Shown here: piece after piece, positions 8,455 to 16,301 of the stretch | Layout: every line of letters begins with the position of its first letter | How positions within the stretch are numbered: the first letter of the stretch is position 1 | Source: Saccharothrix espanaensis DSM 44229 | Lineage (GTDB): Bacteria; Actinomycetota; Actinomycetes; Mycobacteriales; Pseudonocardiaceae | Assembly (NCBI RefSeq): GCF_000328705.1 | Contig: NC_019673.1 | Span: 496,001 to 560,000, forward strand | Direction of reading: 5' to 3' | Length of the DNA: 64,000 bases | The notes under the pieces: generated by a model | Database searches by the model: none | What the model was told of the DNA's origin: nothing | What the model saw: the letters and a program-made list of their open reading frames with translations, nothing else | Position numbers and translations under genes: made by a program

Positions 8455-9542
8455 AGCGGACGGGCGGGCGGCTGGCGGCGGTGTCGCTGGTCGCCTGCCT
8501 CGCCGCGGCGTGCACCGGGTCGCCGGTCGTCATCACCTCGTCCCAGCCGCCGCCGACGACCACCACGCCGCCGCCACCGCCGTCGTTCACGCTGGCCGCG
8601 GGCGGCGACATCCTGGTTCACCCGCTGCTCACCGAGCAGGCCGACCTCGACGGCGGCCGGACCTTCGGGCCGATCCTGGACGGGCTGCGCCAGGCGGTCG
8701 ACGCCGACCTGTCGATCTGCCACCTGGAGACCCCGCTGTCCGCGCCCGGCGACCCGACCTACGGCTACCCGGCGTTCAGCGCCCCGCCCGAGGTGGCGAC
8801 CGCGTTGAAGGACCTCGGCTACGACAGCTGCTCGACGGCGTCCAACCACACCCTCGACCGGGGTTCCGGCGCGATCAAGACCACTTTGGACGTGCTGGAC
8901 GCGGCCGGTCTGAAGCACACCGGCTCGTTCCGCACGCCCGAGGAGTCCGCGACCCCGCTGCTGCTCGACGCGCGCGGCGTGAAGGTCGCGCAGCTCTCCT
9001 TCACCTACGGCTTCAACGGCATCCCGCTGCCGAAGCCGTGGATGGCCAACCAGCTCTCGGTCGACGGCGTGCTCACGGCCGCCCGCGCGGCGAAGGCGGC
9101 CGGCGCGGAGGTCGTGGTGGCGAGCCTGCACTGGGGTGCGGAGTACCAGCACGAGGCGACGCCCGAGCAGCGCGAGATGGCGCGGGCGATCCTGGCCGAC
9201 CCGGCGGTGGACCTGATCATCGGCACGCACGTGCACGCCGTGCAGCCGGTCGAGCAGGTCGACGGCAAGTGGGTGGTCTACGGCATGGGCAACGAGGTGG
9301 CCCGGCACTCCGAGCCGCGCGGGATCACCGAGGAGGGCATCGTCACCCGCTTCACGTTCGTGAAGGGCCCGGACGGCTGGGCGGTGGAGCACGCCGAGTA
9401 CGTGCCGACCCTGGTCGAGTTCGGCCCGCCGATCCGGGTGGTCGACCTGACCCGCGCCCCCACCACCCCGCGCCGTGCGGAAGCGCTGGCCCGCACGGAC
9501 GACGTGGTGAAGAGCCTGGGCAGCACCATCACCCGCCGCTAG
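8451..9542 (+). CDS. CapA-family (PGA_cap) lipoprotein phosphoesterase
   Basis: The frame encodes a lipoprotein signal (KRTGGRLAAVSLVACLAAAC) with a Thr/Pro-rich linker, then a CapA/calcineurin-like metallophosphoesterase domain. Its motifs are AAGGDILVH, SNHTLDRG, SLHWGAEYQ, GTHVHAVQ and GMGNEV. The only start that keeps the positively charged signal N-region is CTG 8451, overlapping the coxG stop as CTGA in the manner of the ATGA/GTGA junctions upstream. GTG 8481 would leave a very short signal. CapA-like proteins are named for poly-gamma-glutamate capsule synthesis, but most homologues have unknown envelope roles. Mature length is about 340 residues. A link to the cox operon is positional only. 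Confidence 0.82.
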   Translation: MKRTGGRLAAVSLVACLAAACTGSPVVITSSQPPPTTTTPPPPPSFTLAAGGDILVHPLLTEQADLDGGRTFGPILDGLRQAVDADLSICHLETPLSAPGDPTYGYPAFSAPPEVATALKDLGYDSCSTASNHTLDRGSGAIKTTLDVLDAAGLKHTGSFRTPEESATPLLLDARGVKVAQLSFTYGFNGIPLPKPWMANQLSVDGVLTAARAAKAAGAEVVVASLHWGAEYQHEATPEQREMARAILADPAVDLIIGTHVHAVQPVEQVDGKWVVYGMGNEVARHSEPRGITEEGIVTRFTFVKGPDGWAVEHAEYVPTLVEFGPPIRVVDLTRAPTTPRRAEALARTDDVVKSLGSTITRR

Positions 9543-9570
9543 CCGCTCCAGCGCCGCATACCCCAAAGCC

Positions 9571-9604
9571 GATCACCCTGGCGCCGATCATCCCAGGGTT
9601 GATC
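9571..9604. terminator. Hairpin between convergent capA-like and menC genes
   Basis: GATCACCCTGG (9571-9581) pairs with CCAGGGTTGATC (9593-9604) with one bulged base and an 11-nt loop. The site lies between two convergent genes and may terminate both. Related GCGCCGATCA words recur three times between 9581 and 9620. Confidence 0.55.
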
Positions 9605-9617
9605 ACCCGAGCGCCGA

Positions 9618-10574
9618 TCACCCGAGGGCGAGGGACAGCCCGGCCGCGTCGGCGACCCGCGCCAGCCGCTGCTCCCAGCGGCGGGCGGTGTCCGGGCCGG
9701 CGGCGACGGCGTCGCGCAGGTCGGGCTCGGGAGTCTTCGCCGGCACCGGCAGCCACCCGTCCACGGGGCGCAGCGAGTCGCTCGCCACGTCGCCGGCCAG
9801 CAGCGACAACGTGCCCAGCCCGCAGGCGAAGTCCAGTTCGGGCAGGGCACCGGCCAGCGCCAGCCCGGCGGCCATCCCCACCGAGGTCTCCACCGCCGAC
9901 GACACCACGCACGGCAGCCCGCACGCCTCGGCGACCTCCAGCGCCCGGCGCACCCCGCCCAGCGGCGCGACCTTGATCACCGCGAGGTCCGCGGCGCCGG
10001 CCACGGCGACCCGCAGCGGGTCCTCGGCCCGCCGGATCGACTCGTCGGCGGCGATCCGCACGTCGACCCGCCGGCGCACCGCGGCCAGCTCCTCGATCGA
10101 CGGGCACGGCTGCTCGACGTACTCCAGCCCGCCCGCCGCCCGGTCCAGCTCGCGGATCGCGCGCACCGCCGTGTCGACGTCCCACGCGGTGTTCGCGTCC
10201 ACCCGGACCAGCCCGGACGGTCCGAGCGCGGCCCGCACCGCCTCGACCCGGGCCAGGTCGTCGGCCAGGGGCACCCCCGGGTCGGCCACCTTGACCTTCG
10301 CCGTACGGCACCCGGAGGCGGCCACGATCTCGTGCGCGCGCTCCGGCGACACCACCGGCACCGTGCAGTTCACCGGCACCCGGGACCGGACCGGCGCGGG
10401 CCACCCGGCCGTGGCGGACTCGACGGCGCAGGCCAGCCACGGCGCGCACTCGGCGTCGGAGTAGTCGAGGAAGGCGCAGAACTCCCCCCACCCCCGCGGG
10501 CCCTCCAGCAGCACGCCCTCCCGGACGGTGATGCCGCGGAACCGGGTGCGCAGGGGGATCGAGTAGACGAACAC
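9618..10574 (-). CDS. menC: o-Succinylbenzoate synthase
   Basis: A 318-residue enolase-superfamily enzyme starting at a GTG. Visible catalytic features are the AKVKV lysines, the metal ligands in VDANTAW, EYVEQP and IAADES, and the second lysine in LAVIKVAPLGG. It converts SHCHC to o-succinylbenzoate in menaquinone synthesis, the respiratory quinone of actinobacteria. No other men gene is present in the window. It is the last gene of a minus-strand run, 9 bp after the membrane-protein gene upstream. A dipeptide-epimerase-like relative is the main alternative, but sequence order and length match actinobacterial MenC. Confidence 0.88.
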   Translation of the reverse strand: MFVYSIPLRTRFRGITVREGVLLEGPRGWGEFCAFLDYSDAECAPWLACAVESATAGWPAPVRSRVPVNCTVPVVSPERAHEIVAASGCRTAKVKVADPGVPLADDLARVEAVRAALGPSGLVRVDANTAWDVDTAVRAIRELDRAAGGLEYVEQPCPSIEELAAVRRRVDVRIAADESIRRAEDPLRVAVAGAADLAVIKVAPLGGVRRALEVAEACGLPCVVSSAVETSVGMAAGLALAGALPELDFACGLGTLSLLAGDVASDSLRPVDGWLPVPAKTPEPDLRDAVAAGPDTARRWEQRLARVADAAGLSLALG

Positions 10575-10583
10575 CCCGGCAGC

Positions 10584-11213
10584 CTAGATCGGGTCCAGCG
10601 CGGCCACCCGGCGCAGGGCGCTCGCCGCCGGTCCGGGGTCCGATTCCTCCACGGCGATCCGCAGCGCGGCCGCGAACCGGTCCACCCGCCGGTCCAGCGC
10701 GGCCAGTTCGCGCGTCGACTCGGCGATCGCGGCGGCCAGGCCGGGCCGGTTGTCCGCGCCGGCCAGTTCGCCGCGCACCGCCAGGCTGCCGCGCAACGCC
10801 GTCAGCGCCTGCCACAGCAGCGCCTCCACGTGCGCTAGCCGCGCCGGGTCGGCGTTGCCCCGCAGGGCCAGGAAGTGCTCGCACAGCCGCCGCGCCCGCC
10901 GGCGCTGCTCCTCGTCGGGGAACTGCGCGCAGTGCACCACGTCCCGCTCCCGCGCGGCCAGCGCCACGTCCCACCCGTCGACCGGCCGGGGTAACAGCAG
11001 GATCGCGCCGACCAGCACGAACGGCAGCACCGCCCACGGTCCGGGCAGGAGCACGAGCAGCACCGCCGCGAGCGGCACGGCCGCCGGCAGCAGCACCAGG
11101 GCCCGCCGCCGCCGGGACCGGGCCCGCGCGGCCCGCGCCGCCGGTCCCGGGTCCGCGCCGGGCCGCCACATCCACCAGCGCGGCACCGGTCCGAGCCGCA
11201 CGACCACCGTCAT
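10584..11213 (-). CDS. Two-helix membrane protein of unknown function
   Basis: A 209-residue protein. An arginine-rich N-terminal segment (about residues 28-37) is followed by two closely spaced membrane helices (about 38-56 and 60-75). A largely helical, charged cytoplasmic C-terminal domain of about 130 residues follows. I do not recognise the family. It lies between XPB (68 bp upstream) and menC (9 bp downstream) on the same strand, so it is probably co-transcribed with menC. Confidence 0.75.
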   Translation of the reverse strand: MTVVVRLGPVPRWWMWRPGADPGPAARAARARSRRRRALVLLPAAVPLAAVLLVLLPGPWAVLPFVLVGAILLLPRPVDGWDVALAARERDVVHCAQFPDEEQRRRARRLCEHFLALRGNADPARLAHVEALLWQALTALRGSLAVRGELAGADNRPGLAAAIAESTRELAALDRRVDRFAAALRIAVEESDPGPAASALRRVAALDPI

Positions 11214-11280
11214 GTCCCACCGAATCGTCGGGCCGCAATGAGGTGGATCAACCTAGCGGCAGGCCCCGGCGGGGAGAAGG

Positions 11281-12942
11281 TCAGCCGACCTCCGGCAGCT
11301 TCGGCCCGAGCAGGTCGTCCGCGTCGACGATCTTGTACGCGTACCCCTGCTCGGCGAGGAACCGCTGGCGGTGGGCGGCGTAGTCGGTGTCCAGGGTGTC
11401 CCGGGAGACCACCGAGTAGAAGTGCGCCTGCCGCCCGTCGCCCTTGGGCCGCAGCAGCCGGCCCAGCCGCTGCGCCTCCTCCTGGCGCGACCCGAACGTG
11501 CCCGACACCTGCACCGCCACCGACGCCTCGGGCAGGTCGATGGAGAAGTTCGCCACCTTCGACACCACCAGCACCCGCAGCTCGCCGCGCCGGAACGCGT
11601 CGAAGAGCTGCTCGCGCTCCTTGTTCTTGGTCGACCCCTGGATGATCGGCGCGTCCAGCGCCTCGCCCAGCGACTCCAGCTGGTCCAGGTAGGCGCCGAT
11701 CACCAGGGTCGGCTCGTCGGGGTGCCGGTCCAGGATCGCGCGCACCACGGGCAGCTTGGTGCGGGCCGTGGAGCACAGCTTGTAGCGCTCGTCCGGCTCG
11801 GCGATGGCGTACTCCAGCCGCTCGTTGTCGGTGAGCGTGACCCGGACCTCGGTGCACTCGGCGGGCGCGATCCAGCCCTGCGCCTCGATGTCGCGCCACG
11901 GCACGTCGTACCGCTTGGGCCCGATCAGCGAGAACACGTCGCCCTCCTGGCCGTCCTCGCGGACCAGGGTCGCGGTCAGGCCGAGCCGGCGGCGGGACTG
12001 GAGGTCGGCGGTCATCCGGAACACCGGCGCGGGCAGCAGGTGCACCTCGTCGTAGACGATCAGGCCCCAGTCGCGCGAGTCGAACAGCTCCAGGTGCTTG
12101 TACTCGCCCTTCGACTTGCGGGTGATCACCTGGTAGGTCGCGATGGTGACCGGGCGGATCTCCTTGCGCTCGCCGGAGTACTCGCCGATCTCGTCCTCGG
12201 TCAGCGACGTGCGGGCGACCAGCTCGCGCTTCCACTGCCGGCCCGCGACGGTGTTGGTCACCAGGATCAGCGTGGTCGCGCCCGCCTCGGCCATCGCCGC
12301 CGCGCCGACCAGCGTCTTGCCCGCGCCGCACGGCAGCACCACGACGCCCGAGCCGCCCGCCCAGAACGCCTGGGCGGCCAGCCGCTGGTAGTCGCGCAGC
12401 TGCCAGCCGTCCTCGACCAGGTCGATCGGGTGCGCCTCGCCGTCGACGTAGCCCGCCAGGTCCTCGGCGGGCCAGCCGACCTTGAGCAGGATCTGCTTGA
12501 GCCGGCCGCGCTCGCTGGGGTGCACGACCACCGTGTCGTCGTCCAGGCGCTCGCCGAGCATCGGCTTGATCTTCTTGTGCCGCAGCACCTCCTCCAGCAC
12601 GGCGCGGTCCACCGAGCTGAGCACCAGGCCGTGCGCGGGGTGGTTGGCGAGCTGGAGCCGGCCGAACCGGCCCATGGTGTCGACCACGTCCACCAGCAGC
12701 GGCTGCGGCACGGGGTAGCGGGAGAACCGCACCAGGGCGTCGACGACCTGCTCGGCGTCGTGCCCGGCGGCGCGCGCGTTCCACAGCGCGAGTGGTGTGA
12801 CCCGGTAGGTGTGGACGTGCTCGGGGGCGCGCTCCAACTCGGCGAACGGCGCGATCGCGGTGCGCGCGTCCTCCGAGAGGGGGTGGCCGACCTCCAGCAG
12901 CAGGGTCTTGTCCGACTGGACGATCAAAGGGCCGTCGGTCAC
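11281..12942 (-). CDS. XPB/ERCC3-type DNA repair helicase
   Basis: A superfamily 2 helicase of 553 residues when started at GTG 12942. That start has a good AGGAG nine bases upstream; the frame stays open to 12984. Motif I is PCGAGKT (K about 209), motif II is the DEVH box (about D298), motif III is LTATLVR, and motif VI is EAQRLGRLLRPK. The N-terminal region contains the helicase-associated domain. Mycobacterial homologues are ATP-dependent 3'-5' helicases thought to act in nucleotide excision repair or transcription. In M. tuberculosis the homologue adjoins the partner encoded here at 23909-26152, but in this genome about 11 kb intervenes. Confidence 0.92.
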   Translation of the reverse strand: MTDGPLIVQSDKTLLLEVGHPLSEDARTAIAPFAELERAPEHVHTYRVTPLALWNARAAGHDAEQVVDALVRFSRYPVPQPLLVDVVDTMGRFGRLQLANHPAHGLVLSSVDRAVLEEVLRHKKIKPMLGERLDDDTVVVHPSERGRLKQILLKVGWPAEDLAGYVDGEAHPIDLVEDGWQLRDYQRLAAQAFWAGGSGVVVLPCGAGKTLVGAAAMAEAGATTLILVTNTVAGRQWKRELVARTSLTEDEIGEYSGERKEIRPVTIATYQVITRKSKGEYKHLELFDSRDWGLIVYDEVHLLPAPVFRMTADLQSRRRLGLTATLVREDGQEGDVFSLIGPKRYDVPWRDIEAQGWIAPAECTEVRVTLTDNERLEYAIAEPDERYKLCSTARTKLPVVRAILDRHPDEPTLVIGAYLDQLESLGEALDAPIIQGSTKNKEREQLFDAFRRGELRVLVVSKVANFSIDLPEASVAVQVSGTFGSRQEEAQRLGRLLRPKGDGRQAHFYSVVSRDTLDTDYAAHRQRFLAEQGYAYKIVDADDLLGPKLPEVG

Positions 12943-13037
12943 GGGAACGCACTCCTGTCGCTTGGCGTACCACCAGTGTTCCAACCGGGTGCAAGTCGAC
13001 TTCGGAGCGTGTCCGATCAGGCACGCAAAGCGCTTGG

Positions 13038-13059
13038 ACTCGGTTCGGTAAAACCGAGT
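13038..13059. promoter_or_regulatory. Perfect 8-bp inverted repeat between divergent genes
   Basis: ACTCGGTT (13038-13045) and AACCGAGT (13052-13059) flank a 6-nt spacer in the gap between the XPB gene and the first lppU-like gene. An operator is the likeliest reading, since no T-run follows and the site is about 95 bp from either start. No regulator can be named from the sequence. Confidence 0.45.
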
Positions 13060-13152
13060 ACACCCGGATGGCGCAGTGGTTTACCTTGCCTTGTCTCCCG
13101 CTCGCGCGTCATCGCGTGGAACCGGCGGGTCCCGATTCGAACGAAGGTCATC

Positions 13153-13746
13153 ATGAGCACGGACGCGCCCGCGCCCACCCCGAACCCGAACTTCCCGCCG
13201 GCCCCGCCGCAGCAGCAGGAGCAGGCCGCGCCGCCGAAGAAGAAGAACATCGCGGTCCGGATCCTCACCTACATCGCGGGTCTGATCGTGGTGGGCCTGG
13301 TCATCTACGGCTTCAACTACTTCTCCAGCGACGCCGCCCAGACCAAGGCGGGCGACTGCGCGAGCCTGTCCGGCACGCGCACCAAGCCGGAGTTCAAGAC
13401 CGTGGCCTGCGGCGCGGCCGAGGCCAACTACACGGTGGCCAAGGTGCTGGGCTCGCTGTCCGAGTCGTGCGGCGGCAAGTACTACGACGAGTACACCGAG
13501 ACCGCCCGGCGCGGCCCGGACTCGAAGCTGTGCCTGCTGCCGAACCTGGCCGAGGGCTCCTGCTACGAGCTCGACAACCCCACGAACGTCGGCTACCCGG
13601 CGGTCGACTGCGGCAAGTCCGGCGTGCTGAAGCTGACCAAGGTGGTCAAGGACTCCGACGACGAGTCCGCGTGCGGCGACGGCGCGCCGATGGCCTTCTC
13701 CGAGCCGAAGACGGTGTTCTGCTTCGAGCCCGGCCAGGCCGCCTGA
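13153..13746 (+). CDS. LppU/SCO3897-like single-pass membrane protein, copy 1 of 4
   Basis: A 197-residue protein with a Pro/Gln-rich cytoplasmic tail of about 35 residues, one membrane helix (about 36-56), and an extracytoplasmic domain with eight cysteines. The cysteines lie in the contexts GDC, VAC, ESC, KLC, GSC, VDC, SAC and VFC. The ATG at 13153 is preceded by GAAGG; longer frames run back through other genes. The PNLAEGSCY motif recurs in the neighbouring copies. The family name is recalled from genome annotation, where its role is unknown. The paired cysteine spacing suggests disulfide bonding outside the cell. Confidence 0.8.
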   Translation: MSTDAPAPTPNPNFPPAPPQQQEQAAPPKKKNIAVRILTYIAGLIVVGLVIYGFNYFSSDAAQTKAGDCASLSGTRTKPEFKTVACGAAEANYTVAKVLGSLSESCGGKYYDEYTETARRGPDSKLCLLPNLAEGSCYELDNPTNVGYPAVDCGKSGVLKLTKVVKDSDDESACGDGAPMAFSEPKTVFCFEPGQAA

Positions 13747-13774
13747 CCTCGCACGACCGCGCTTCGCGCTGATC

Positions 13775-13814
13775 AGCCCCCGCCGGGAGACCACACCGTC
13801 CCCCGGCGGGGGCT
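13775..13814. terminator. 13-bp perfect hairpin after lppU-like copy 1
   Basis: AGCCCCCGCCGGG (13775-13787) pairs perfectly with CCCGGCGGGGGCT (13802-13814) across a 14-nt loop, 29 bp after the stop codon. This is typical of actinobacterial terminators that lack a T-run. Confidence 0.75.
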
Positions 13815-13922
13815 GTTCGCGTGCGCCGGGGGCACCACCGCCGGCGACGCCTTCACACGGAGCCGGGTACGCGGGCCGCTACCTTCTGGGGCGTCACGCG
13901 CACCCGTCCAGCGAGGATGATC

Positions 13923-14690
13923 ATGAGCAACGAGCCCAACCAGCCCGCCGGGGACGAGCCCACGCCGGCCGCCGGTCAGGCCGGGCCTGACGCCAAGCCC
14001 GGCCTGACCGGCGGGCCGGCACCCGACGCGAGCCCGACCGCCGCTCCCGGCGCGGGCTCCGGCGCGACGCCGGCACCCGTCGCGGGGGCCCCGGTCGAGA
14101 CCGGTCCCGCCGAGACGGCACCCGGTCCCGAGCGGTACCTGATCGCGCCGGGTGCCGAGGAGCGCGAGGAGCCGGCGGCGGCCGGTGGCGGTGCCCCGGT
14201 GAAGAAGATCCTGATCGCCGCGCTGGCCGTGCTGGTCCTGGTGGGCGGCTTCTTCGCCATCCGGTACTTCGTGTCCGCCAACTCGACGGCGTCGGCGGGC
14301 GACTGCGTGAGCCTCGCCCAGCAGGACGACAACCGTGCCGACGTGAAGAACCTCGACTGCGGCGACGACAAGGCGTCCTACAAGGTCGGCAAGGTCCTCG
14401 ACACGGCCGACGCGGTGTGCCCCGAGGAGGGGCTGTACACCGAGGTGTCCCCGGTCGGCGGCGTCGGCGACGGCTACAAGCTGTGCCTGCTGCCGAACAT
14501 GGCCGAGGGTGCCTGCTACAAGCCGGACGAGGGCACCGGGTTCGTGAAGGCCGAGTGCACCGGACCGGAGACGATCAAGGTGACCAAGGTCATCAAGGAC
14601 TCCACCGACCTGACCCAGTGCCCGGACAGCGCCGGCATGTCCTACCCGGAGCCCGCCGTCACCTACTGCCTGGCACCAGCCGAGGTGTAG
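13923..14690 (+). CDS. LppU/SCO3897-like membrane protein, copy 2 of 4
   Basis: A 255-residue protein with a Pro/Ala/Gly-rich cytoplasmic tail of roughly 95 residues, a membrane helix (about 98-117), and an eight-cysteine outer domain. The cysteines lie in the contexts GDC, LDC, AVC, KLC, GAC, AEC, TQC and TYC. The ATG at 13923 is preferred over the one at 13917 because GCGAGG then lies at proper spacing. The outer domain aligns with copy 1 (KLCLLPNMAEGACY). The stop codon lies inside a three-unit 15-bp tandem repeat. A terminator upstream suggests its own promoter. Confidence 0.8.
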   Translation: MSNEPNQPAGDEPTPAAGQAGPDAKPGLTGGPAPDASPTAAPGAGSGATPAPVAGAPVETGPAETAPGPERYLIAPGAEEREEPAAAGGGAPVKKILIAALAVLVLVGGFFAIRYFVSANSTASAGDCVSLAQQDDNRADVKNLDCGDDKASYKVGKVLDTADAVCPEEGLYTEVSPVGGVGDGYKLCLLPNMAEGACYKPDEGTGFVKAECTGPETIKVTKVIKDSTDLTQCPDSAGMSYPEPAVTYCLAPAEV

Positions 14691-14726
14691 CGGTCTGAGG
14701 TGTAGCGGTCTGCGGTGTAGCGGTCC
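14682..14726 (+). repeat. 15-bp tandem repeat spanning a stop codon
   Basis: Two exact units of GAGGTGTAGCGGTCT (14682-14696, 14697-14711) are followed by one diverged unit (14712-14726). The first unit contains the last codons and TAG of lppU-like copy 2. Each extra unit adds another in-frame TAG, so the protein is unaffected by repeat number. Confidence 0.85.
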
Positions 14727-14777
14727 GGGGGTAACCACATGCGGTGAACCCGCTCAACCCGGCGTGCGGCCGTGCCG

Positions 14778-15257
14778 ATGTCCCTGACCATGCGGAAACT
14801 CGGGTGGGGCATCGGTGCGGCCGTCGTCGTGCTGGCGGGCGTCTACGCGCTGACCACGACCGGCGGTGACGCCCCGCGCCCGGTGCCGGGCGAGTGCGCG
14901 AGCATCTCCGGCACGGCCGACCAGCCTCGCTACCAGGTCGCCGACTGCGCCGCCGCCCAGGCGAACGTCAAGGTCGCGAAGGTGGTCGACCAGGCCGGGC
15001 AGTGCCCCACCGGCGGCGCGCCCTACTCGACCTACACCGGCCCGGTCACCCTGTGCCTGATCCCGAACCTGGTCGAGGGCTCCTGCTACGAGCAGGACGG
15101 CGAGGCCGGCGTGCGCAAGGCCGACTGCGGCTCGGCCGAGGCGGTCAAGGTGGTCAAGGCCGACCGGGGCGGCGCGACCTGCGGCACCGGCCGCACGCTG
15201 ACCTACCCCGAGCCGTCGGTCACGTTCTGCCTGGCCCGCGTCGGCGACCTGCGCTGA
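14778..15257 (+). CDS. LppU/SCO3897-like membrane protein, copy 3 of 4, lacking the proline-rich tail
   Basis: A 159-residue protein. GTG 14772 and ATG 14790 are alternative starts, and none has a clear ribosome site. It begins almost directly with the membrane helix (LGWGIGAAVVVLAGVYAL) and so lacks the long cytoplasmic tail of its neighbours. The outer domain keeps all eight cysteines (GEC, ADC, GQC, TLC, GSC, ADC, ATC, TFC) and the PNLVEGSCYEQD motif. It may be secreted or anchored by an uncleaved signal. Function unknown. Confidence 0.75.
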   Translation: MSLTMRKLGWGIGAAVVVLAGVYALTTTGGDAPRPVPGECASISGTADQPRYQVADCAAAQANVKVAKVVDQAGQCPTGGAPYSTYTGPVTLCLIPNLVEGSCYEQDGEAGVRKADCGSAEAVKVVKADRGGATCGTGRTLTYPEPSVTFCLARVGDLR

Positions 15258-15380
15258 CACCGCCGGCCGCGGGGGTCGGGCCGGGGTGACCCGGCCGACC
15301 GGTCGGGCTGATCGGAAACCGCTGCGCACGCCGGCCGCCCGGCGGTACGTTCCGCTCGTCCGATCCGAGAGGAACACCGC

Positions 15381-16172
15381 GTGACCACGCCCCCGAACCA
15401 GCCGCCTCACGGCCCGCCGCCGGGCGGCTACCCGCCCCCGCAGCCGGGCTGGGGCCAGACGCCCCCACCGGGCTTCCCGGCCGCCCCGCCCGCGGCCCAC
15501 CCGCAGCAGCAGCCCTACCCGCCGCAGCCGAACTACCCGCCGCCGGGCCAGGGCTACCCGGGCCAGGGCTACCCGCCACCCGGCTACCCGCAGCAGCCCG
15601 GCTACCCGCCGGGCCAGCCGGGCTACCCGGGGCAGCAGAACTTCCCGCCGCCCCCGAAGAAGGGCACCTCCACGGGCGCGAAGGCGCTGGTCGTCGTGGT
15701 GGCGCTGGGCGTGGTCGGGATCGTGGTGGCCGGGATCATCGCGGGCATCGGCAGCCCCGGCCGGGCCGCCGTGGGCGACTGCATCAAGGTCAACTCGGTG
15801 AGCGTGACCGACGCCGACGTGGAGACGATCGACTGCTCCTCGCCCCAGGCGGCGTTCAAGGTGGCGGTCACCCTCGACAGCAGCACCGACGCGTGCCCGT
15901 CCGGGGACTACTCCGAGTACAGCGACCGCGGCGGCCGGCGCAGCAACGGCTTCAAGCTGTGCCTGGCGTTCAACGCCCGGGAGGGCGACTGCTTCAAGCA
16001 GGAGGGCACGATTGTCGCGGGCAAAACCACCAAGGTGACCTGCGATTCGTCGGCCACGCACAAGGTGCGCAAGGTGGCGGACACCGAGGACGAGAACCAG
16101 TGCGAGAGCGGTGAAACCGTGTTCGTCTACTCACAGCCCGCTACCACGATCTGCATGGTCAAGACTGAATAA
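15381..16172 (+). CDS. LppU/SCO3897-like membrane protein, copy 4 of 4, with PGYP-repeat tail
   Basis: A 263-residue protein starting at a GTG preceded by GAGAGGAAC. The first 95 residues are a Pro/Gly/Tyr/Gln-rich cytoplasmic tail with repeated GYP(P/G) units, then a membrane helix (about 104-124). The outer domain has eight cysteines (GDC, IDC, DAC, KLC, GDC, VTC, NQC, TIC). This copy is the most divergent; LPN becomes AFN and GSCY becomes GDCF. Pro-rich tails of this type are common on actinobacterial membrane proteins and may mediate clustering, which is inference. Confidence 0.8.
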   Translation: MTTPPNQPPHGPPPGGYPPPQPGWGQTPPPGFPAAPPAAHPQQQPYPPQPNYPPPGQGYPGQGYPPPGYPQQPGYPPGQPGYPGQQNFPPPPKKGTSTGAKALVVVVALGVVGIVVAGIIAGIGSPGRAAVGDCIKVNSVSVTDADVETIDCSSPQAAFKVAVTLDSSTDACPSGDYSEYSDRGGRRSNGFKLCLAFNAREGDCFKQEGTIVAGKTTKVTCDSSATHKVRKVADTEDENQCESGETVFVYSQPATTICMVKTE

Positions 16173-16180
16173 CAAAACCG

Positions 16181-16212
16181 AGGGGCCTTCCACGAGAACG
16201 CGGAAGGCCCCT
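16181..16212. terminator. 11-bp perfect hairpin between convergent genes
   Basis: AGGGGCCTTCC (16181-16191) and GGAAGGCCCCT (16202-16212) form a perfect stem with a 10-nt loop. The site is 8 bp after lppU-like copy 4 and 90 bp from the end of the convergent substrate-binding gene. Confidence 0.85.
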
Positions 16213-16301
16213 GGAAACATCATCTTTCGTTCAGCGCGCGCGGTGGGCCGGTGGTCGGGTTTGTTCCTCAGCGCCCGCGGCCGGCACTCCAGCGCACGGC
16301 G

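Noticed and set aside
13068..13145. tRNA-like string (GGCGCAGTGGT ... GATTCGAAC)
   Set aside because: The D-arm and T-loop words are present, but the T-stem and acceptor stem do not pair, so no cloverleaf forms. Treated as chance similarity.
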